Below, piece after piece: positions 7,265 through 12,299 of a stretch of DNA of 12,299 bases; position 1 is the stretch's first letter, and each line of letters begins with the position of its first letter. A program made the position numbers and the translations under genes. Under the pieces are notes generated by a model that saw only the letters and a list, made by a program, of their open reading frames with translations, was not told the DNA's origin and did not search any database. Source of the stretch: Pavlovales sp. CCMP2436 (Eukaryota > Haptophyta > Pavlovophyceae > Pavlovales); assembly GCA_026770615.1 (NCBI GenBank), contig MU631942.1:54465-66763 (forward strand), in the 5' to 3' direction.

Positions 7265-7885
7265 ATGGCGGCGTCCTTTGCCGCGAGGTCTCGCAGATCA
7301 ACACACTCAAACTTGCCGCCGCGCGCAGCTCGCTCCCTCCTCGCACTTGTGGTGCTTGCGTGCGCGGGCAGCGCCTTGGCCTCGGTCCGCGCCTCGGCCT
7401 CGGTCCGGCGCGGCGCCTATGACCTGCGCGCAGCACCGCGCATGATGGCGTGGCCGCCCGCGCCGCAGCAGGGCGAGGTGGTCATTCGATACTGCACCAA
7501 GGTATACCGTGGGCGCGATAGCTTTCGCCCGCTCGCTCAGAGCCCGCCGCTGCACACGCTCGCCTTACCCCCCCCCCACTTCCTCCACCAGTGCAACTGG
7601 ATGCTGAGGAGCGCGTGGCTAGCGCAGGAGCTTCTCACGACCTTTGGTGCTGGTACGAGCGATGCCGGGGAGGTCGCATCTGTCGCGCTCGTGCCCGACG
7701 CATCGGGCGGGGTTTTCACGGTGCATGTCAACGGAAAATTGATCTGGGACCGTACGGTAGACGAGCCTTCATTTCCTGACGCCAAGCAGCTCAAGCAGCG
7801 AATGCGCGATGAGCTTTGCCCCGAGCGCTCACTTGGCCACTCGGACGTGAAGCGAGAGGAGGCTCCTGGCGCCAGCCCGCCATGA
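7265..7885 (+). CDS. Rdx/SelW-family thioredoxin-like protein (CxxC form), one intron
   Basis: Exons 7265-7501 and 7592-7885 give about 176 residues. GEVVIRYCTKCNWMLRSAW contains the Rdx redox motif, here C-x-x-C where selenoprotein W has C-x-x-U. AWLAQELLTTF, GGVFTVHVNGKLIWDR, FPDAKQLKQRMRD and LGHSD follow in the family's order. The C-terminal half reads like bacterial-type members, so it is a Cys homologue and needs no SECIS. Family members adopt a thioredoxin-like fold and are linked to thiol redox control; the substrate is unknown. The N-terminus carries basic residues then ARSLLALVVLACAGSALA, a signal peptide or the first part of a bipartite plastid presequence. I chose the ATG at 7265 (AAGATGGCG context) over the in-frame ATG at 7142, because the extra 41 residues show no signal or homology. 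Confidence 0.88.
   Translation: MAASFAARSRRSTHSNLPPRAARSLLALVVLACAGSALASVRASASVRRGAYDLRAAPRMMAWPPAPQQGEVVIRYCTKVYRGRDSFRPLAQSPPLHTLALPPPHFLHQCNWMLRSAWLAQELLTTFGAGTSDAGEVASVALVPDASGGVFTVHVNGKLIWDRTVDEPSFPDAKQLKQRMRDELCPERSLGHSDVKREEAPGASPP
7502..7591 (+). other. Intron of the Rdx gene, inside the CxxC codons
   Basis: Donor AAG|GTATAC; acceptor after a C-rich tract ending CCACCAG. The intron is 90 nt, phase 0, and has no in-frame stop. It separates the codons for C-T-K from the second Cys, so removing it creates the contiguous CTKC motif. Excision is supported by the family alignment; retention would add 30 residues. Confidence 0.88.
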
Positions 7886-8140
7886 GGGCGTGGGCCGTCG
7901 CCGCCCGTCACCGCCCGTCACCGCCCGCCTGTGCCACCATTGCCGCCTGTGCGCCGTCTCGTCAGCCCGTCACGCCCTTGGTGAACCAGTGAATCTTGCG
8001 TATACATACGTCAATACGTGACCGCGACGATGTGTACGGCTGTACATGTACGGCTGTGTACGGGACAGCTAAACGTGTATTAGAAGCGGCCGCGTTTTGT
8101 ATTACTAGCGAAGGGTTAAAATCCAAATTAGTGGCCAGTC

Positions 8141-8309
8141 CGGCGCCGGCTCTTAGAAAGCCCCGCAGGGCCCCCGGGGGCCCCGCCGGAGGCGCCTATG
8201 TGACTAACATATAACTAACTTGTCACATAGCCCGGGGCCCACGGGGCCCCACGGGCCCCACGGATAATCCCCGTACGTTACGCCTTTTCTAAGAGCCGGG
8301 TCCGGCGCC
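8141..8309. repeat. MITE-like foldback element
   Basis: Outer arms: GGCGCC plus GGCTCTTAGAAA (8142-8159) pair with TTTCTAAGAGCC (8286-8297) and GGCGCC (8304-8309), with a 6-base GGGTCC interruption on the right. Inner arms CTATGTGAC (8196-8204) and GTCACATAG (8222-8230) close on a 17-base AT-rich loop. Between them lie GC-rich, mutually complementary blocks with runs of GGGCCCC. The whole could fold into one long hairpin. No clear target-site duplication is visible. Confidence 0.75.
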
Positions 8310-8889
8310 CCGTTTAAGGCGAAAAAGTCCGGTTAAATTTTAAAATATTTAAATCCCTCGTCACTGATTTATAGTCATATTGAACCATAGTTGAATTTTA
8401 AACTCAGCGAAAGATACTTAATTGATTCTGACCGGTATCAACTGTGACTCTGACGTAGTCATGACTGGATCTGAAGTGGCCTCCGGGGCTCCGCCCTTAA
8501 GACGCACCGCGCCTGCGGCAAACGATTGTTTGCGAGCCCTGACTCTGAGGCAAGCAATTTGCGACAAGCGGGTCTAGACTCTGAGACTGTGATATTGATT
8601 GCGAGACTCTGGCGGAGCTGCCAATTGCAGTGGTCCGATGGCTGGGCGGGGGACAGCCCCGGCGCTAGGGTAGGTGGGTGCGTCACCCAGGCGCCTGCGT
8701 GGAGTGGGCAATGGACAGTGGGCACGGATTAACAGTCAACATACGCACACCACCGGACCTCACGAACAGACGTGCCCACTGCACCCTATCGCTGGCGGGT
8801 GGAAGAGGACAGTGGCAGCGGGGCAGTCGGAAGCCAGAAGCGCCCTGCGAGTTCCGGATGACCCCACTGCAGCAACTTGTGCGTTTGGC

Positions 8890-8939
8890 ATCATATAACA
8901 AGTATCATATAACAAGTATCATATTACAAGTATCATATA
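8890..8939. repeat. 14-bp tandem repeat, about 3.6 copies
   Basis: Units ATCATATAACAAGT start at 8890 and 8904, a one-mismatch unit at 8918, and a partial unit at 8932. It is AT-rich in a GC-rich setting, about 90 bp beyond the 3' end of the minus-strand gene. Confidence 0.9.
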
Positions 8940-9028
8940 GTCAATTGGAGCAGCATGTGAGCAGACACAAGAGCTGCCAAAAGCAATAGCAATTACCTCT
9001 GCTCCCGCCTCAGAACAGATCGGTCTGC

Positions 9029-9871
9029 TCAGACGCGTGAAAGTCGGACGGACTTGAGCGGCTTGTCCTTGTCCTTGCCCTTCGGCCGGGAGGCAGCTTT
9101 GCTAGTGAAGGCGAGCGGCCCGAGCCGGTCGAACTGTAGGGGCAGAGGAGAGGGGGGGGGGGGGGGGGGGGGGTTGGGCTGTGAGCGCGCGCACACGGCA
9201 CGCGCACGTCTACTCGCGCGCGAGCGGCCGGGGCGTAAAAAACAAAAACAAAAACAAAAAACAAAACAAAAAACCTGGTAGACGTGGTAGATCGCCACGG
9301 CACCTGAGAGGTAGGCGAGCGTCCACACAGAAGACTCGGCGACTGCGGCCCAGCACCAGAAGGCTGCGAGGGGGTGATTCAGCTCGCGCGCTTTGAGCGC
9401 CTGCAGCCAGCCGTTCCAATTGACCACAGCGAGCAGCGAGAAGAGGAACTCCGCGACCATCATGACGAGCGCGAGCAGCAAGTAGCGGTTCATAAGCGCC
9501 GACTTCCCGAGACCCACGCCCTTGAACGAGGCGTACTCGCCGTAGAGCCCGAGCGCGCCGAGGATGAGAACGTTGAAAAAGGCGTAGGCTACGTGCGGCC
9601 CCTTGTCCGGCACGCCGCCACAAGCTAGGACAAAGTTGATGAGCACGTTCATGAGGAGCGCAACGAGCACGAGCAGGTAGTGAATGTGAGCCCACCGTAC
9701 CACCCGCCTCCCACCACCCTCGAGCTCGCTTAGATCGTAGTGGATGACGCTTAGCAAGGGGGGGTAGTTGTACGCGTCCCACTTGATGGCGCTCTTCGCC
9801 GTGGACGAGTTTGCCTGCGAGGAGAGCTCCTTGCTGATGTCGTTCACGCCCTTGATTGTGCTCGACGTCAT
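9029..9871 (-). CDS. SCAMP-like four-transmembrane protein, one intron
   Basis: Exons 9871-9275 and 9133-9029 on the minus strand give about 233 residues. YNYPPLLSVIHYDLSEL resembles the N-W-PP-F-x-P-I-I-x-H-D-I segment before the first membrane span of secretory carrier membrane proteins. Four hydrophobic spans follow, near residues 60-85, 90-112, 125-150 and 165-190. The protein ends with AIYHVYQF and a basic Lys-rich tail (KGKDKDKPLK), which is probably cytosolic. SCAMPs act in post-Golgi vesicle and endosome traffic; that role is inferred from family likeness only, and the match outside the PP...HD block is loose. I chose the ATG at 9871-9869 (AAAGATGAC context) because the open frame upstream is Pro/Ala-rich and lies in duplicated low-complexity DNA. 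It could also be another four-span family. Confidence 0.65.
   Translation of the reverse strand: MTSSTIKGVNDISKELSSQANSSTAKSAIKWDAYNYPPLLSVIHYDLSELEGGGRRVVRWAHIHYLLVLVALLMNVLINFVLACGGVPDKGPHVAYAFFNVLILGALGLYGEYASFKGVGLGKSALMNRYLLLALVMMVAEFLFSLLAVVNWNGWLQALKARELNHPLAAFWCWAAVAESSVWTLAYLSGAVAIYHVYQVFCFVFCFCFCFLRPGRSRASRRARAVCARSQPNPPPPPPPSPLPLQFDRLGPLAFTSKAASRPKGKDKDKPLKSVRLSRV
9134..9274 (-). other. Intron of the SCAMP-like gene
   Basis: On the minus strand the donor is CTACCAG|GTTTTTTG and the acceptor CCCCTACAG|TTCGACC. Length 141 nt, phase 0, without an in-frame stop. It begins with a T-rich stretch and has an unbroken 22-base C run (complement of 9152-9173) shortly before the acceptor. The reading through it is low-complexity Phe/Cys then Arg/Ala and Pro-rich, unlike a conserved domain. 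Confidence 0.82.
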
Positions 9872-10432
9872 CTTTACGCGCGCGCTCCGGTGTGTGTGCG
9901 TGTGGCTGCGCTCCGGGGCCTCAGCAGGCGCGATGCGCAGCAGCAGGTTGGCAAGTTGAAGCTGCTGCCTTCCACCACTGGATTTTTTTAAACGTGTGAG
10001 CGGCAGCTGTAAATTCAGGGAAGTTTCGGGCTGGGGGTATATAGGCGGCAGCGGCGCGGCGGCGGCGACGGCGGCGGCGGGGGGATTTTTATAAATCTCA
10101 AAGCCAAACTCAGCTGCCTTGCACCGCTGTTTTTTTTTAAACTCTAAACTCGGGTGATGTGTTGGGTCTGGGGGATATAGGTGGCAGCGGCGCGGTTGGG
10201 GTGGGGGGGGTACATCCAACGCCAAAACTTTTGAAATGCCATGCATTTTTAAAAAATGCGCATGGCTGCCGGCTGCCGCGGACGGTCAGCGGAACTCGCT
10301 CCGGTGATCGACGTGTACAAGGCCGAGGTCTGGCTGAAACCTGAGCTAAGTGTGAACCCACCGGCTGTTCAGCTAACCACCAGCTGAACTGACGGCCTGT
10401 GGCTGGACACCCAGCTGCGGCGCCCCGCTCGC
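9872..10432. promoter_or_regulatory. Divergent intergenic region with duplicated TATATAGG module
   Basis: It separates start codons of the minus-strand SCAMP-like gene and the plus-strand AI-2E gene, so it should hold both promoters. A G5-(T)ATATAGG-GGCAGCGGCGCGG module occurs at 10031-10059 and 10168-10195, with one deletion and one substitution between copies. Similar T-run/AAAC stretches lie before each (9982 and 10130). This suggests a tandem duplication of about 140 bp. A (CGG)n run fills 10055-10080 and a near-palindrome sits at 10238-10266. The TATA-like words are candidate core promoter elements only. Confidence 0.55.
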
Positions 10433-12299
10433 ATGTTTGGCTTATCGGAGCCCGGGCTCGGCGCCCTCCCCGCCTCGCCGGGGGCCTCCTCTCCCGCGCA
10501 GCGCGCCACGATCGAGCTGCACCTCGTCTGCGGCTCGCTCGTCTGCATTGCGTGCTGCTGCCTCGGCTACCTGCTCGTGGTGCTCGAGCCCGTGCTCAAG
10601 CCGCTCGTGTTCGCCATATTCCTAGCGTGCGTCACCAGCCGCCCGCCCTGCTCGCACTCCTCCGCCTGCAGGCGCTCACCACTAGCCACGCCGTCCCTTC
10701 GGCAGGTATCTGCTCTCGCCCGCAGTGGACTGCCTCACCCAGGCCTGGTCGCCCCAGGCACTCTTGCTGCGTTGCAGCGGGGGCGTGCCCGCGCACAAGC
10801 CCGAGCGCGTACACGACGATGAGGAGGAGGAGCAGGGGTATAGAGGGGGGGAGGAGGCCGACTCCCTCATCAGGTAACGCGACCATCAGGCACCCTGCCC
10901 TGCGCCGCCATCAACCCCTGCCCGGTGACTCTCCCCTACCCAACAAAATATCATTCCGAGCTCCCCCCCTCGTTGCGTGGCTATCGCGAATGCTTTATTC
11001 AGCCCGATGCGCTCGCCGTCCGGAGCTGCTTCCCTCACCTCGGGCGCACTCACCGAGAGCACTCGCTCTCTCACTAGCTCCTTGGGCCTCTCGGGGCGGT
11101 TGCGCGGCTCGCCCTCACTTGTGCCGGGCACAGTCGCGCTCCCGCACTCGCTGGCGGTGCTGGCGGTGCTGAGCTGCACGGCCGTGCTCATCGCGGTGTT
11201 CTTCAACCTCGTCGTCAACTCAGTCGCATCGCTCGAGGAGAAATGGGACAAGTGAGTAGCTCACCCCCTCTCTCCCCCCCCCTTCTCTCTCTCCCCCCCT
11301 CTTTCCCTCCCTCGATGCAACTGCGTGATCTCTGTCCCTCCCTCTCTACCTCCCTCCCTCACTCTCTCTACCCGCAGGTACAAGGCGCAGGCGTTGCACC
11401 TGATCACGCTTGCTCGCTCCGCCTTCGGGCCGGGCACGCTCGTCTCGAAGGCGCTGCGCTCGGTGCACCAAGCACTCGGAGGACCGGTCGAGTTGTCTGC
11501 AGTGCCCGCACAATGGCTCGCTCGCTACATACAGGTCTGTGCTACATACAGGGCTGTGCTATGTACATGTCTGTGCTACATACATGTCTGTGCTACATAC
11601 ATGTCGGTGCTACATACAGCTCTGTGCTACATACATGTCTGTGCTACATACAGCTCTGTGCTACATACAGCTCTGCTAAATCCGCGAGCCCTGCCGACTG
11701 ACGTATTATATAGTAAATATATGCGAGCCCTGCCGACTGACCACCTCCTTCCCCAACCCCTCTCTCCCCCCTCCCCTCCTCCCTCTGTCAGGAGTTGCCG
11801 ATCACGTCTTGTCTGATGGCCTTCGCGAGCACACTGCTCTCCGGGCTGGAGACGACTGCCATCGTGCTGCTCTACTCGGTGTTCCTCATGATGGGCAACG
11901 CACACACGCAGGTCAGCAACACAGGTGCCCTCTCCCCCTCCCTCCCCCCTCCTCCGCCGCTGTCTCCTCTCCCTCCCTCCCGCCCCCTCTCCCCACCCCC
12001 GCCCTGCTCCCTCTGCCACCTCGGCGCGCAGGCAGCAGAAACTCACTCCCTTCCCCCCGGCCGCAGCTGACTCCCCCCACCCCCCCCCTAATGGCGCAGC
12101 ACAAGGGCAGGCGTGCAAGTGAGGGGTTTGTGGCTGCCGAGGCGGCTGGCGGCTCGAGTGGAGGGGAGGAGGGCGAGGGGGAGGGGGGCACGTCACTCGC
12201 CGAGAAAATCGACACACAGGTAACTCAGTCACTCAACAACTAATTCAGTCACTGCTACCGCACACTGCCTCACTGTCTGCCGCTGCCGTTGCTCAGCTG
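10433..12299 (+). CDS. AI-2E-family (PurR/UPF0118-type) multipass membrane protein, partial, intron-rich
   Basis: Exons: 10433-10626, 10706-10873, 11003-11251, 11378-11534, 11792-11911, 12067 (or 12100)-12219, and 12297 onward, past the window. The start is the first ATG after an in-frame stop at 10385. TM1 is near IELHLVCGSLVCIACCCLG. LKPLVFAIFLAYLLSPAVD, formed across the first splice, matches the family's P-L-x-x-A-x-x-L-A-Y-L-L-x-P-x-V-D hairpin. A hydrophilic acidic loop (DDEEEEQ) spans exons 2-3. TM3 is LAVLAVLSCTAVLIAVFFNL, an amphipathic EEKWDKYKAQA stretch follows, and TM4 is in TTAIVLLYSVFLMMG. Exon 6 encodes a Gly/Glu-rich loop and then AEKIDTQ, where the family has its i-x-x-Y-I block. 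The fold is that of bacterial AI-2 exporters and Na+/H+ or small-molecule permeases; the substrate is unknown. All junctions keep frame. Confidence 0.72.
11524..11674 (+). repeat. 17-bp tandem repeat crossing the exon 4 donor
   Basis: About nine units of GCTACATACATGTCTGT type begin at 11524, 11541, 11558, 11575, 11592, 11609, 11626, 11643 and 11660. The first unit contains the last eleven exon bases (GCTACATACAG, encoding part of RYIQ) and the donor GTCTGT at 11535. Later units vary at the CAG/CATG and GTCTGT/GCTCTGT positions. All the short reading frames here are artefacts of this array. Confidence 0.93.
11684..11741 (+). repeat. 19-bp direct repeat in intron 4
   Basis: GCGAGCCCTGCCGACTGAC occurs at 11684-11702 and 11723-11741, separated by a 20-base AT-rich spacer (GTATTATATAG...). 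CTGAC inside each copy could serve as a branch-point-like sequence upstream of the C/T-rich tract before the 11791 acceptor. Confidence 0.9.

Larger units (their letters stand above)
7886..9028. other. Intergenic region between Rdx and SCAMP-like genes
   Basis: I see no coding gene or tRNA. It holds a short CGTCACCGCC tandem repeat (about 7905-7930), a paired TGTACGGCTGT (8033 and 8047), the foldback at 8141-8309, an AT-rich stretch (8330-8410) and the 14-bp tandem array at 8890-8939. The genes on both sides end here, so it holds two 3' UTRs and both terminators or polyadenylation sites, which I cannot pinpoint. Bases 8459-8880 contain only short overlapping reading frames with no recognisable domain. 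Confidence 0.6.

Noticed and set aside
7490..7600. Selenoprotein with Sec codon
   Set aside because: The motif position is TGC (Cys), there is no in-frame TGA, and no SECIS-like structure was needed or recognised.
9872..10246. N-terminal extension of the SCAMP-like protein by about 125 residues
   Set aside because: The frame is open, but it runs through duplicated promoter-like DNA and a (CGG)n tract and encodes only Pro/Ala-rich residues; the ATG at 9871 has a better context and precedes the conserved part.
11524..11674. CRISPR array
   Set aside because: Units are head-to-tail without spacers, and the setting is a eukaryotic intron.
11500..11700. Repeat protein with HTCLCYIH-like units
   Set aside because: A 17-bp tandem array gives the same 17-residue period in all three frames; it lies in an intron between exons with family support.
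11925..12232. Gly/Arg/Pro-rich open frames near the right end, both strands
   Set aside because: They reflect pyrimidine-rich intron tracts and the Gly/Glu loop exon in wrong frames.

Overview
The window looks like nuclear DNA of a GC-rich eukaryote, most plausibly a unicellular alga. The three host genes have short GT-AG introns with C-rich pyrimidine tracts, and GC-rich exons. One protein starts with a signal-peptide-like segment of the kind used for ER or secondary-plastid import. A haptophyte-type alga would fit, but that is inference; nothing here fixes the taxon.

The left half is transposon graveyard. From the left edge to about 3287 lies a decayed Ty1/copia LTR retrotransposon on the + strand: pre-integrase zinc motif, integrase core, reverse transcriptase with YVDD, RNase H, polypurine tract and a 3' LTR of about 320 bp. 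Gag and protease are missing from the window, and the pol frame carries five stops and one frameshift. Next comes a low-GC, palindrome- and repeat-rich spacer (3288-3895). Then follows a 5'-truncated non-LTR retrotransposon on the - strand (about 6911-3896) with, in order, an RT-flank-like segment, RNase H, a CX2CX15HX4C knuckle, a PD...ExK restriction-like endonuclease and an OTU-type cysteine protease segment. This domain set recalls the Dualen/RandI lineage. A repeat of about 24 bp brackets it on both sides.

The right half holds three host genes. On + is an Rdx/SelW-family thioredoxin-like protein with CxxC instead of CxxU (7265-7885, one intron). After an intergenic region of 1.1 kb with a MITE-like foldback comes a four-TM SCAMP-like membrane protein on - (9871-9029, one intron). 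It diverges across a 561-bp region with an internal duplication from an intron-rich gene on + (10433 to the window edge) for an AI-2E-type multipass membrane protein, which runs off the end.

The most notable observations are these. The single intron of the Rdx gene falls exactly inside its CxxC redox motif, is 90 nt long and has no in-frame stop. The SCAMP-like gene's 141-nt intron is likewise a multiple of three and stop-free. A 17-bp tandem array grows out of a splice donor in the AI-2E gene. The non-LTR element combines RNase H, restriction-like endonuclease and OTU domains. No functional link among the three host genes is evident.
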